Origin: an uncultured Spirochaetota bacterium
Lineage (GTDB): Bacteria > Spirochaetota > Spirochaetia > JAFGXN01
Length of the DNA: 64,000 nucleotides
NCBI GenBank assembly: GCA_944390005.1
Contig: CALXOJ010000004.1
Location: 1 to 64,000 of the forward strand
Direction of reading: 5' to 3'
The position numbers and the translations under genes were made by a program. Shown one piece after another: positions 52,399 to 61,800 of this stretch (positions are counted from its first letter, which is position 1; the number at the start of each line of letters is the position of its first letter). A model generated the notes under the pieces. That model ran no database searches, was not told the origin of the DNA, and saw only the letters and a list, made by a program, of their open reading frames with translations.

Positions 52399-53852
52399 GG
52401 AATCAGAGCAGGGCTCCTTTGGCGGAAGCTCTCGAAGAGGTTCGTCGATCGCGTTTGGTGCCCTTTGACGTTCCGGGGCATAAAAGGGGATTTGGGAATC
52501 CCGATTTGACCGATTTTCTCGGTTCACGCTGTCTTTCGGTTGACGTCAATTCGATGAAACCGTTGGACAATTTAATGCATCCTGACGGCGTCATCAAAGA
52601 GGCGGAAGAGACGGCCGCTGAAGCCTTCAACGCGGCGCACGCCTTTTTCATGGTCGGCGGAACGACTTCGGCAGTACAGGCAATGATTTGGGCGAGCGTC
52701 AGAACCGGAGATGAGATTATTCTGCCGCGAAACGTCCATCAGAGCGTTCTTAACGCCCTCGTTCTTTGCGGCGCCGTTCCTGTGTACATTAATCCGAAAG
52801 TTTTGCCGTTGCCGGGAATCGCGGCCGGAATGACCGTAAACGATCTTCTTTGCGCGGTTAAAAGCCATCCGAACGCAAAGGCGGTTTTTATAAACAATCC
52901 GACGTACTACGGTATCTGTTCCGATTTAAAACAGTTGACCGAAACGGCTCACAGATTCGGTTTAACGGTGTTGGTTGACGAAGCACACGGCGCCCACTTT
53001 CACTTCGGTGAAAATTTTCCGATTTCGGCGATGGATGCCGGCGCTGATTTATCAGCCGTCAGTATGCACAAATCCGGCGGTTCTTTGACTCAAAGTTCAT
53101 TATTGCTTTGCGGGAAAAACATCAACGCCGACCGTCTTCTTCAAGTCATCAATTTAACGCAAACCACCAGCGCATCCTATCTTTTGTTGGCCAGTCTTGA
53201 TATTTCCCGCCGCAATTTGGCGCTTCACGGAAAGGAAATTTTTAAGAAAACTGTCGATTTTGCCGCCTATGCTCGGGAAGAAATCAACGCAATCGGAGAG
53301 TATTACGCCTACGGAAAAGAGTTGATTGACGGCGAGTCGGTCTTTGATTTTGACGAAACAAAACTGGCTGTCAACACTCTCGGCATCGGTCTTTCGGGAA
53401 TTGAAGTTTACGATTTGCTTCGCGACGATTTTGATATTCAAATCGAATTCGGCGACTTGGGAAATATTTTGGCTTACATTTCTGTCGGAGATAAAAGCAA
53501 AAATATCGAACGGCTGATCGGAGCTCTCGACGAAATCCGCCGCCTTTACAAAAAACCGAACAAACAGCAGCCGGCCGCCGTCGGTGTCGAAGCTCAGGTA
53601 GTTTTACCGCCTCAAGCCGCGTTTTTTGCCGAAAAGGAAAGCATTCCTTTAAACGCTTGCGCCGGCCGGGTTTGCGCCGAATTTGTGATGAGTTACCCTC
53701 CCGGAATTCCCATTTTGGCTCCCGGAGAAGCCATCACGGAAGAGATCATCGGATTGATTCGCCAATCAAAAGAGAAGGGTTGTCTGATGACAGGTGCCGA
53801 ATCGCCGGACCTCTCCCGCTTAAACGTTTTAAAAGGAGAACGACATGGATGA
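52395..53852 (+). CDS. speA: PLP-dependent arginine (or ornithine/lysine) decarboxylase
   Basis: Orn/Lys/Arg decarboxylase of the aspartate-aminotransferase fold, 485 residues, similar in size to Bacillus SpeA. The N-terminus has VPFDVPGHKRG; FFMVGGTTSAVQA binds the cofactor; DEAHGAH is at 195-201, and Lys226 in SMHKSGG is the expected Schiff-base lysine. A C-terminal Orn_DC_C region ends with YPPGIPILAPGE. The agmatinase two genes downstream suggests arginine as substrate; lysine cannot be excluded. The start is TTG 52395 within the speD stop, supported by GGAGG six bases upstream. Confidence 0.88.
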   Translation: MRNQSRAPLAEALEEVRRSRLVPFDVPGHKRGFGNPDLTDFLGSRCLSVDVNSMKPLDNLMHPDGVIKEAEETAAEAFNAAHAFFMVGGTTSAVQAMIWASVRTGDEIILPRNVHQSVLNALVLCGAVPVYINPKVLPLPGIAAGMTVNDLLCAVKSHPNAKAVFINNPTYYGICSDLKQLTETAHRFGLTVLVDEAHGAHFHFGENFPISAMDAGADLSAVSMHKSGGSLTQSSLLLCGKNINADRLLQVINLTQTTSASYLLLASLDISRRNLALHGKEIFKKTVDFAAYAREEINAIGEYYAYGKELIDGESVFDFDETKLAVNTLGIGLSGIEVYDLLRDDFDIQIEFGDLGNILAYISVGDKSKNIERLIGALDEIRRLYKKPNKQQPAAVGVEAQVVLPPQAAFFAEKESIPLNACAGRVCAEFVMSYPPGIPILAPGEAITEEIIGLIRQSKEKGCLMTGAESPDLSRLNVLKGERHG

Positions 53853-54696
53853 TCTTTGGTTCAGTGAGTATCACACGCCGTCGGTTCGTCTGTCGATTCG
53901 CGTTAAGTCTCAGCTTCATCATGAAAAAAGCGAACATCAGACGATTTCGGTCTTTGATTCAAATGAGTTCGGTCGATTTCTGGCTCTCGACGGAATCATG
54001 ATGCTGACAGAAAAAGACGAATTCATTTATCACGAAATGATTGTCCATCCCGCAATGGCTGTTTTTCCGGAAATTAAACGGGTTTTGGTTATCGGTGCGG
54101 GAGACGGCGGTGTTTTACGGGAACTGACTCGATATGCAAGCGTTTGTTCGGTTGATGTTGCGGAAATCGACGGTCGTGTCGCGCAGGTGTGCCGTCGGTT
54201 TTTACCGCAGACAGCGTGCGGATTCGACGATTCCCGTGTTTCCTTGCACATTCAGGACGGTTTGAAATTCGTCCGCTGTAAAGAAAATCAATATGATTTA
54301 ATCATTGTCGATTCAACCGATCCGTTCGGACCGGGAGAGTCGCTTTTTACACGAGAGTTTTACGGAAACTGTTTCCGCGCTCTGACGGAAAACGGAATTT
54401 TGATCAATCAGCACGAAAGTCCGTTTTATTGCAATGATGCTGAAGAGGCGATCAGGACGCACCGTCACATTTCACGCGTTTTTCCGATTGCTGAAGTTTA
54501 TCAGGCTCACATTCCCACTTATCCGTCGGGACACTGGCTTTTCGGATTTGCTTCGAAAAAATTCCATCCTTTAGTCGATTTAAAAGCCGACGCCTGGAAC
54601 GCGCTGAATCTGAAAACCCGTTATTACAACACCGATCTTCACCGGGGCGCCTTTGCGCTGCCGAATTACGTTAAGGAGCTTTTGAATCGTGAATAA
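53845..54696 (+). CDS. speE: Spermidine synthase (polyamine aminopropyltransferase)
   Basis: Transfers the aminopropyl group of decarboxylated AdoMet to a diamine. The 283-residue protein has the substrate loop LALDGIMMLTEKDEFIYHE, the nucleotide site VLVIGAGDGGVLRE (Gly84 to Gly89), DVAEIDGRVAQVC, and IIVDSTDPFGPGESLF with the catalytic Asp. It is of the Thermotoga/human-like type. The acceptor may be putrescine, agmatine or cadaverine. It overlaps speA by eight bases and speB by eight bases. Confidence 0.93.
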   Translation: MDDLWFSEYHTPSVRLSIRVKSQLHHEKSEHQTISVFDSNEFGRFLALDGIMMLTEKDEFIYHEMIVHPAMAVFPEIKRVLVIGAGDGGVLRELTRYASVCSVDVAEIDGRVAQVCRRFLPQTACGFDDSRVSLHIQDGLKFVRCKENQYDLIIVDSTDPFGPGESLFTREFYGNCFRALTENGILINQHESPFYCNDAEEAIRTHRHISRVFPIAEVYQAHIPTYPSGHWLFGFASKKFHPLVDLKADAWNALNLKTRYYNTDLHRGAFALPNYVKELLNRE

Positions 54697-55549
54697 AAAC
54701 GTTAAGACCTTTTTGGCGTGCGGCGCCGAATACGCTCAGGCAGAAGCCGTTCTTTTCGGCGCGCCGTTTGACGGAACGGTTTCCTACAGACCCGGCTCTC
54801 GGTTCGCTCCGGCTGCCGTACGCAGCGAGTCGGAGGGATTGGAGACGTATTCTCCGTATTGCGGCGAAGATTTGACCGACCGGCTGCTGTTTGACGGAGG
54901 CGATTTGGAGTTGCCGTTCGGCAGTCCGGAAAAAGCGGTTGCGGAAATCGAACGGTTTGCGTTGAAGCTGACAAATGACGGCAAGAAATTTTTGATGATT
55001 GGCGGCGAACATTTGGCGACCCTTGGAGCGGTTAAAGCCGTTTTGCACCGTTATCCCGATTTACACGTGATTCACTTCGACGCTCACACCGATTTGCGCG
55101 ACGATTATCTGGGTGAAAAACTTTCCCACGCGACAGTGATGCGCCGTATTTGGGATTTAACGGGAGACGGACGGATTCATCAGTTCGGAATTCGCAGCGG
55201 AGAGCGGCACGAATTCGAATTTGCCGAAGCGCATACCGAAATACGAAAATTCGATTTAAACGGATTCGAAGAGACTGTCGGAAAACTGCGCGAAAAACCG
55301 GTTTATATCACAATTGATGCGGATGTTTTGGATCCGTCAGTCTTTCCGGGAACCGGAACGCCGGAACCGGGAGGCGCTGCGTTTAAAGATTTGCTCAACG
55401 CTGTTCTTCAATTTAATCAGTTAAATGTGATCGGATGCGATCTGGTCGAACTGTCGCCTCACTACGATTTAAGCGGCTGTTCGACAGCCGTTATCTGTAA
55501 GTTAGCGCGGGAAGTTTTACTTCAAATAACGAAACGCAAAAGGAGTTAA
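54689..55549 (+). CDS. speB: Agmatinase-type ureohydrolase
   Basis: Binuclear manganese ureohydrolase of 286 residues: GAPFDGTVSYRPGSRFAP, GGEH at 105-108, FDAHTD with D131, H133 and D135, and ITIDADVLDP with D210 and D212. It also has TPEPGG near 224-229. It would release urea from agmatine to give putrescine, or from N1-aminopropylagmatine to give spermidine as in Thermus. The order speA-speE-speB is compatible with either. The start is GTG 54689, with AAGGAG ten bases upstream, inside the end of speE. Confidence 0.9.
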   Translation: MNKNVKTFLACGAEYAQAEAVLFGAPFDGTVSYRPGSRFAPAAVRSESEGLETYSPYCGEDLTDRLLFDGGDLELPFGSPEKAVAEIERFALKLTNDGKKFLMIGGEHLATLGAVKAVLHRYPDLHVIHFDAHTDLRDDYLGEKLSHATVMRRIWDLTGDGRIHQFGIRSGERHEFEFAEAHTEIRKFDLNGFEETVGKLREKPVYITIDADVLDPSVFPGTGTPEPGGAAFKDLLNAVLQFNQLNVIGCDLVELSPHYDLSGCSTAVICKLAREVLLQITKRKRS

Positions 55550-55551
55550 AG

Positions 55552-56754
55552 ATGGGAAAATGCATGATTGTCGGATGCGGCGGTGTGGCAGGCGTCGCAA
55601 TTCACAAATGCTGTCAAAACAGCGGTATTTTTGAAGAAATTTTAATCGCCAGTCGGACAAAATCCAAATGCGACGACTTAAAACGCAAACTGGAAGGGAC
55701 AACCGCGACGAAAATCAAAACGGCTCAAGTCGACGCAGACAACGTCGAAGAACTTGTTGCCCTAATGGAAGATTTCAAACCCGATGTTGTTCTGAATCTG
55801 GCGCTGCCGTATCAGGATCTGACGATTATGGATGCCTGTCTGAAAACCGGAGCTCATTATGTCGATACTGCCAACTATGAACCAAAGGATACAGCTAAAT
55901 TCGAATACAAGTATCAGTGGGCGTATCGAGAAAAATTCGAAAAAGCCGGTCTCTGCGCCGTTTTGGGAAGCGGATTTGATCCCGGCGTCACCGGCGTTTT
56001 TGCGGCTTATGCGCAAAAACATATTTTTGACGAAATTCACACCATCGATATTCTTGATTGCAACGGCGGCGATCACGGTTATCCGTTTGCGACCAACTTC
56101 AATCCGGAAATCAACATTCGCGAAGTCAGCGCCAACGGCAGCTACTGGGAAAACGGTCATTGGATTGAAACAAAACCGATGGAAATCAAACGAGAATACG
56201 ACTTTGCCGGCGTCGGCAAAAAAGAGATGTACCTTCTTCATCATGAAGAGATTGAAAGCCTGGCGATTAACATCAAAGGTGTCAAACGCATTCGATTTTT
56301 TATGACATTCGGGGAGAGTTACCTGCGTCACTTAAAATGTCTTGAGAATGTCGGCATGACTTCAATCGAACCGATTGAATTTGAAGGCAAGAAAATCGTT
56401 CCGCTGCAATTCCTTAAAGCAGTTCTGCCGAATCCCGCCGATTTGGGAGCGCGCACCGTCGGAAAGACCAACATCGGCTGTATTTTTCACGGTATCAAAG
56501 ACGGTCAACCGAAATCATATTACCTCTACAACATCTGTGATCATCAAGAGTGTTACAAAGAGGTCGGCAGTCAAGCTGTCTCCTACACGACCGGCGTTCC
56601 CGCTATGATCGGCGCCATGATGGTGATGAGCGGAAAATGGAATCGTCCCGGCGTTTGGAACGTCGAACAGTTTGATCCGGATCCGTTTATGGAAGAGCTG
56701 AATCGACAAGGATTGCCGTGGATCGAAGATTTTCATCCGGTACCGGTGGATTGA
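55552..56754 (+). CDS. Carboxynorspermidine/carboxyspermidine dehydrogenase
   Basis: Saccharopine-dehydrogenase-fold enzyme of 400 residues. It has an N-terminal Rossmann site (CMIVGCGGVAGVAIH), NLALPYQDLTIMDACL, HYVDTANYEP, LGSGFDPGVTGVFAAYA and FMTFGESYLRHL. It joins aspartate semialdehyde to putrescine or diaminopropane by reductive amination. The adjacent decarboxylase supports this assignment over lysine synthesis. AAGGAG precedes the ATG two bases past the speB stop. Confidence 0.9.
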   Translation: MGKCMIVGCGGVAGVAIHKCCQNSGIFEEILIASRTKSKCDDLKRKLEGTTATKIKTAQVDADNVEELVALMEDFKPDVVLNLALPYQDLTIMDACLKTGAHYVDTANYEPKDTAKFEYKYQWAYREKFEKAGLCAVLGSGFDPGVTGVFAAYAQKHIFDEIHTIDILDCNGGDHGYPFATNFNPEINIREVSANGSYWENGHWIETKPMEIKREYDFAGVGKKEMYLLHHEEIESLAINIKGVKRIRFFMTFGESYLRHLKCLENVGMTSIEPIEFEGKKIVPLQFLKAVLPNPADLGARTVGKTNIGCIFHGIKDGQPKSYYLYNICDHQECYKEVGSQAVSYTTGVPAMIGAMMVMSGKWNRPGVWNVEQFDPDPFMEELNRQGLPWIEDFHPVPVD

Positions 56755-56755
56755 A

Positions 56756-57889
56756 ATGGACTGCGATGCGCTTTTTTCCGTTGAAACACCGGCATACATT
56801 GTCGATGAAAAACGCTTGATTGAAAATCTTGAAATTCTGCGCGATGTTTCCGAAAAATCCGGCTGCAAAATTTTGTTGGCGCAGAAAGCGTTTGCCCTTC
56901 CGTCGCTTTATCCGCTGATCGGAAAATATTTGGACGGAACAACAGCCAGCGGTCTCTTTGAAGCAAGACTTGGATTCGAGGAAATGGGGAAGGAGACGCA
57001 CGTTTTTTGCGCGGCGTACAAAGAAGCAGAATTTGAAGAAATCACGAAAATATGCGATCATATTAGCTTCAATTCGTTTTCCCAATGGGAAAAATTCCGA
57101 GAAACGGCGTTGAGATCCGGTAAGAGTTGTGGAATTCGAATTAATCCTGAGTGCTCGACGCAAGGGAAGGCGATCTACGATCCCTGCGCACCGAAATCGC
57201 GTCTCGGTGCAACGATTTCGCAATTCAGAGAAGATTTAATCGACGGTCTTGAAGGGCTGCATTTTCATACGCTCTGCGAACAAAACAGCGACGCTTTGGT
57301 TAAAACGCTTGCGGCAGTTGAAGAAAAATTCGGACGTTTTTTACCGCGTATGAAGTGGGTTAACTTCGGCGGCGGGCATCACATCAGCCGCCGGGATTAC
57401 GATCGGCAGACATTGATTGAAACCGTCGTCCGTTTTCGGGAAAAATACAAAACAGACGTTTACCTGGAGCCGGGAGAGGCGATTGCCTATCAAGCGGGGT
57501 ATTTGACGGCAACGGTTATTGATATTGTTCAAAATGAGGTTGATATTGCGTTGCTCGATGTTTCTGCAGCCTGTCATATGCCGGATGTTTTGGAAATGCC
57601 GTACCGACCGCCGCTTTGGGGAAGCGGTTTGCCGGGAGAAAAGCGCTGTTTATATCGTCTGACCGGATCAACTTGTCTGGCGGGCGACATTATCGGCGAT
57701 TATTCATTCGATCAACCGTTGGAACCGGGCAGCCGCCTGATTTTCGAAGACGCTGTCATTTATTCATTTGTGAAAAACAACACCTTCAACGGCATGCCGC
57801 TGCCGTCTCTCGCCGTACTGAAGACAGACGGAACGGTTAAAACTGTTCGAAAATTCAATTACGATGATTTTAAAGGAAGACTTTCGTAA
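56756..57889 (+). CDS. nspC: Carboxynorspermidine/carboxyspermidine decarboxylase
   Basis: PLP enzyme of the alanine-racemase fold, 377 residues. It decarboxylates carboxyspermidine or carboxynorspermidine to the free polyamine. The Schiff-base lysine is Lys44 in LLAQKAFALPS. HFHTLCEQNSD, WVNFGGGHHIS, YLEPGEAI, and LTGSTCLAGDIIGDY (with the interface Cys) are family features. It is the last gene of the operon, starting one base after the dehydrogenase stop. No clear hairpin terminator follows before the tRNA promoter at 57926. Confidence 0.94.
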   Translation: MDCDALFSVETPAYIVDEKRLIENLEILRDVSEKSGCKILLAQKAFALPSLYPLIGKYLDGTTASGLFEARLGFEEMGKETHVFCAAYKEAEFEEITKICDHISFNSFSQWEKFRETALRSGKSCGIRINPECSTQGKAIYDPCAPKSRLGATISQFREDLIDGLEGLHFHTLCEQNSDALVKTLAAVEEKFGRFLPRMKWVNFGGGHHISRRDYDRQTLIETVVRFREKYKTDVYLEPGEAIAYQAGYLTATVIDIVQNEVDIALLDVSAACHMPDVLEMPYRPPLWGSGLPGEKRCLYRLTGSTCLAGDIIGDYSFDQPLEPGSRLIFEDAVIYSFVKNNTFNGMPLPSLAVLKTDGTVKTVRKFNYDDFKGRLS

Positions 57890-57925
57890 ATAATCGAATC
57901 CTTTATAAAAAAATCGGAAATTGGG

Positions 57926-57955
57926 TTGACAAAAAAACGAAAAACGGTTTATATT
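57926..57955 (+). promoter_or_regulatory. Promoter for tRNA-Thr and tRNA-Tyr
   Basis: A perfect TTGACA (57926-57931), 18-bp spacer and TATATT (57950-57955). About 57 bases of leader precede the first tRNA. Confidence 0.6.
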
Positions 57956-58018
57956 AGGATATCAGAAATGATTTGCGCTGATGCGTTGATGTTTTGCGCA
58001 AAATGCTGACGCGAGTGT

Positions 58019-58092
58019 GCCACCTTAGCTCAGCCGGCCAGAGCACGTGACTTGTAATCTCGGGGTCGTCAGTTCGAATCTGACAGGTGGCT
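58019..58092 (+). tRNA. tRNA-Thr (TGT anticodon)
   Basis: Acceptor GCCACCT (58019-58025) pairs with AGGTGGC (58085-58091), discriminator T. The D arm is GCTC/GAGC; the anticodon loop CTTGTAA gives TGT; the T arm GTCAG/CTGAC has loop TTCGAAT. The anticodon stem CGTGA/TCTCG has a T-T mismatch in its middle pair. CCA is not encoded. Confidence 0.95.
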
Positions 58093-58100
58093 GGAAAAAC

Positions 58101-58183
58101 GGGGAGGTTCCCGAGTGGCCAAAGGGGCCAGACTGTAAATCTGTTGGCTTACGCCTTCGAAGGTTCGAATCCTTCTCTCCCCA
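58101..58183 (+). tRNA. tRNA-Tyr (GTA anticodon)
   Basis: A class II tRNA with a long variable arm. Acceptor GGGGAGG (58101-58107) pairs with TCTCCCC (58176-58182, one G-T pair). The anticodon loop CTGTAAA gives GTA, and the T arm has loop TTCGAAT. The outermost anticodon-stem pair is C-T. It is eight bases after tRNA-Thr and followed at once by a terminator. Confidence 0.95.
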
Positions 58184-58184
58184 A

Positions 58185-58213
58185 AATCCGGATTTATCCG
58201 GATTTTTTTTTTT
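58185..58213 (+). terminator. Intrinsic terminator after tRNA-Tyr
   Basis: AATCCGGAT and ATCCGGATT (58185-58193, 58196-58204) form a stem with a very short loop, so the inner pairs must open. Eleven T residues end at 58213. Confidence 0.85.
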
Positions 58214-58226
58214 GCCTTTTAATCCC

Positions 58227-58255
58227 TTGACTTTCCTTTTCCTCTGTTTTAAAAT
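58227..58255 (+). promoter_or_regulatory. Promoter with leaderless geometry for the YkgJ-type gene
   Basis: TTGACT (58227-58232), 17-bp spacer, TAAAAT (58250-58255), then seven bases to ATG 58263, the expected transcription start. No Shine-Dalgarno sequence fits in between. Confidence 0.65.
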
Positions 58256-58262
58256 AACGGGA

Positions 58263-58694
58263 ATGTTTTACGATGACGGATTGAAGTTCGAATGCCGCCG
58301 CTGCTCCGCCTGCTGCCGCCACGAACCGGGCGTTGTGTTTCTAAAGAAAGGCGAAGCGAAAAAAATCGCTTCTTTTTTGAATATGATTCCGGAGGATTTT
58401 TTTCGGGTTTACTGCCGTCTTTTGTACAGCGGAGAAGGAAGCCGTGTTTCCTTGAAAGAAAAATCCAGTTTTGACTGCATTTTTTGGAATAACGGCTGCG
58501 AAATTTACTCCGTTCGCCCCGCGCAGTGCGCGGCTTATCCGTTTTGGCCTCATTTGATCGGTTCCGAAGAGGCGTGGAACGCCGAATCGTCCCGTTGCCC
58601 GGGAATCGGTCACGGAGAAACTGTTGCGGCAGCGGAAATTTGCCGCCGTCGGGATTTGATGAAGGGAGAATTCGACGATGGATCTGAATTTTAA
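58263..58694 (+). CDS. YkgJ-family cysteine-cluster protein
   Basis: The 143-residue protein has the YkgJ signature CRRCSACCRHEPG near residues 10-22 (CxxCxxCC), a later Cys in FDCIFWNNGCEIYSVRP, and CAAYPFWPHL. The cysteines probably hold a metal, Fe-S or zinc; the function of the family is not established. The reading frame extends upstream through the tRNA genes, but ATG 58263 is the family start. The promoter arrangement predicts a leaderless mRNA. It overlaps the next gene by 17 bp. Confidence 0.82.
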   Translation: MFYDDGLKFECRRCSACCRHEPGVVFLKKGEAKKIASFLNMIPEDFFRVYCRLLYSGEGSRVSLKEKSSFDCIFWNNGCEIYSVRPAQCAAYPFWPHLIGSEEAWNAESSRCPGIGHGETVAAAEICRRRDLMKGEFDDGSEF

Positions 58695-58866
58695 AGAGTG
58701 CGTCGGTTTATACATCCTTTTAAAAAAGAATCGGGCGGCGGATTTATCGCCGTCGTTGGGACGACTGATGATCCGAATCGAACGGAAATTGAACGAAGAG
58801 CTGACTCTCAGTCAGCTGCAAAATATCGAGTCGTTTTACCAATCTTTGGATGAATGGGAGGATTGA
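58678..58866 (+). CDS. Small hypothetical protein
   Basis: A 62-residue protein, largely helical, with LYILLKKNRAADLSP and a coiled-coil-like ending (LTLSQLQNIESFYQSLDEW). It has no signal peptide, Cys cluster or known motif. It starts inside the YkgJ-type gene and ends two bases before the next gene, so it sits in an operon with both; this and the clean frame make it credible. Confidence 0.55.
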   Translation: MDLNFKECVGLYILLKKNRAADLSPSLGRLMIRIERKLNEELTLSQLQNIESFYQSLDEWED

Positions 58867-58868
58867 AA

Positions 58869-61800
58869 ATGAAGCGCGGTTTCGGGATTCTGTTTTTAAG
58901 TCTGCTGTTGCCGGTGCAGCTTTTTTCTCTCTCTTTTGAACCCAACGGCGAATCGGATCGTTATTATGACTTACTGAATCCCGGACAAACAGCGTCGGGA
59001 GCGGGCGTACTTCAAAGCGGTTCATTGACGGATACGTTTGTCAATCCGGCGGTACAAGCATTTCGGCAGCGTTTTGCGTTTGACGTTAACTATGCGGGAA
59101 TTGTCGGCCGTACGGGAGAGCACGAAAACGGTTATCCGGGGCACGCATTGACATTCGGAGCCGGTCTTCCCAGTCCTGTCGGTTATTTCACTTTGACAGG
59201 CGGATATTTTCACTCTTCATGGAATGAGTACGCTCTCGGAAATCAAGGTTTCTTTAATGTCGCTCTCGGAAAAAAAGTGTACGAAGAACTTTATCTCGGA
59301 TTGGGACTAAAAACCGTGTTCGGCGGCTTGGAAGAAAATCCTCTCGACTGGTTGATTGCTGCCGATTTGGGTGTTGTTCACAAGCCGGGACGGGTGGGAG
59401 ATGTTACCGATTTTCAATGGGGATTGGCGCTCCAGAATTTAGGATGGGGAACTTTATCGCCGTTTTCTGCCGATCAAAATAATAAAGGCATGATTGCTCC
59501 CGACTTATTTTCCGTTCAGGCGGGGCTTTCATTTTCGGCGTTTAAAACCGACCGCTTCCGTTTGGGATTTGAGTCGGAAATTTTTCTTCCGTCTATGATG
59601 AATTTCGAAGTCGGCGCCGGGTTTTTATTTGAATTTGAGCGAATTTTTGCTTTTTCCGTCTCTTCGCGGCTGAATGCATTACAACTGCGCGACGGCGATT
59701 ACTCTGATTTGCTGCCTTCTTTCGGATTTGTTGTCCGTTATATTCCGAAAGCTTCGGATGCCGTAAAAGCGCAAGAACTGACGGAAGCGCACTTTAAAGC
59801 CTCTTCAGGCGCTGTCGACGGTCTGAATCTGTGGACCTACCAGGCGGGTGCGACCGTTTTTCTCGGAGGCGAGGACACTTATGCGCCCGATATTCGGTTT
59901 AATGTCGAAAATGACGATCCGGAGACGGACGCCTTCTTTGAAATTGATACGGAAGCGGCGGTTTCCGTTGGGGAGATTTCATTGCGCGGCGACAACCGTT
60001 TCGATTTGATTCGAAATAATACAGCAACGGAAGGAATATTTCATAAAACGCCCCCGGCTCACAGAATTTTGATTGCGGCCGGAGGTGAAAAGGAGAATTC
60101 GTTGACGCCTGTCGCTGAGGATAGGCCCGACAAAGAAATTCAGCCGCCGCCGTTTTCGGATAATCCGCAGCCGTCGTATTTCATTTCCCCTAATTTTGAC
60201 GGCATCCGCGACTCTCTCAAAGTAAAGCTCGATATCCGAGATACGCGGTTGGTTCAGTCCTATCGTTTTGTTGTCGAAGACAGCACCGGAGAGCCGGTTC
60301 GTGTTTTGCAGAACAAAGAACAGCGCGCCGAAAACCGAAGTCTCGATTTTTTCAGAAATCTTTTTCGCCCTTATGAAGGAATCTACATTCCATCCGAAAT
60401 CGAATGGGACGGAACTTCCGATTCCGGAGAAATTGTTCCCGACGGACTGTATTCGTTTTATTTGACGGCAACCGACGAAAACGGCAATACCGCAGTAACC
60501 GATAGAGTTTATTTTGTGGTCGATACTGTTTATCCCGAAGTTTCATTTGAATACGAAGCGGATGATTTGATTTTTTCGCCGAACCGAGACGGCAATAAAG
60601 ATTTTCTGGATATCGGGCAGGTTTCTTCCGAAGAGGTTCTTTGGAAGACGCAGATTGAAAACGATTTTATCGGTGTTGTCGACAGAAAGAATTACGAAGG
60701 AAGGCTGCCGAAGCGTCTTGTTTGGGGCGGCGGCAATCAAAGCGGGATTCCCGTTCCCGATGGCACTTACCGCTATCGGGCGGAGGCAGTTGACCGAGCC
60801 GGAAACCGAACTGAAGCTTTTTTGGATGGAATTGTGCTGAATACGGAACAGACGCCGGTTCAGCTCTTTGTCGATGCGGCTGCCTTTTCTCCGAAGAGCG
60901 AAAGCGGACTTTCGTTTCTGACATTTACTCCCGATTTGACTGTAAAGGATGATATTATCGAATGGTCTGTTCGCATCGTAAACGAAGCGGACGAGACGGT
61001 GAAAGAGCTGACGGGGACGGGAACCGACATTTTAGGCGGATTTGTTTTTGACGGATTGCAGGAGAACGGAGAACCGTTCCCCGACGGCGTTTATACGGCT
61101 CGGCTGGATGTTGTTTACCGCAACGGGAATCGTCCCCGATCGGTAACGCCGCAGTTCCGCATTGATACAGTCTCTCCGTCGGCTGCAGTCGAAATTCCCG
61201 ATGCGATCTTTTCGCCCGATGAAGACGGACAAAAGGATCGGCTGGAAATCGTTCAGACAGGAACGGAAGAGGATGAATGGACGGCAGAAATTACCGATCA
61301 AGACGGACGCACGGTTTTTTCGCAGAAATGGTACGGAAAACTTCCCGAAACCTTTGTTTTTGACGGTTACGGCAGCGATAACCAAGTTCTGCCCGACGGC
61401 GAATACGTTTACAAGCTTTCGGCTGTTGACGCCGCCGGCAATGCGGGAGAAAGCCGTGCGGTTGCTTTTACCGTTGACACCAAAAAGAGCGCGGTTGAAC
61501 TGAAAACCGATTATGCTGCGTTCAGTCCCAACGGCGACGGTATTAAAGAGAGTGTCGAACTGATTCCGGAAATCGAAAATTCCGGCAGTCTGGAATCTTT
61601 TGAATTGACCGTTATTAATGCCGATGATCGTGTTGTCAGAAGTTTTCCGAATGACGGCTATATTCAGCCGCGCTACCGTTTTGATGGAAAGGACGACGAC
61701 GGAACCGTTTTACCCGACGGTTTGTATCGTTTCCGTTTGAATGCCGTTTTTGAAAACGGACAAAAGGCGGAGCGTCTTTCCCGTGCCGTTTTATTGAAAA

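Noticed and set aside
57956..58018. Possible small RNA between the tRNA promoter and tRNA-Thr
   Set aside because: Only a short leader without stable hairpins; best explained as the 5' part of the tRNA precursor.
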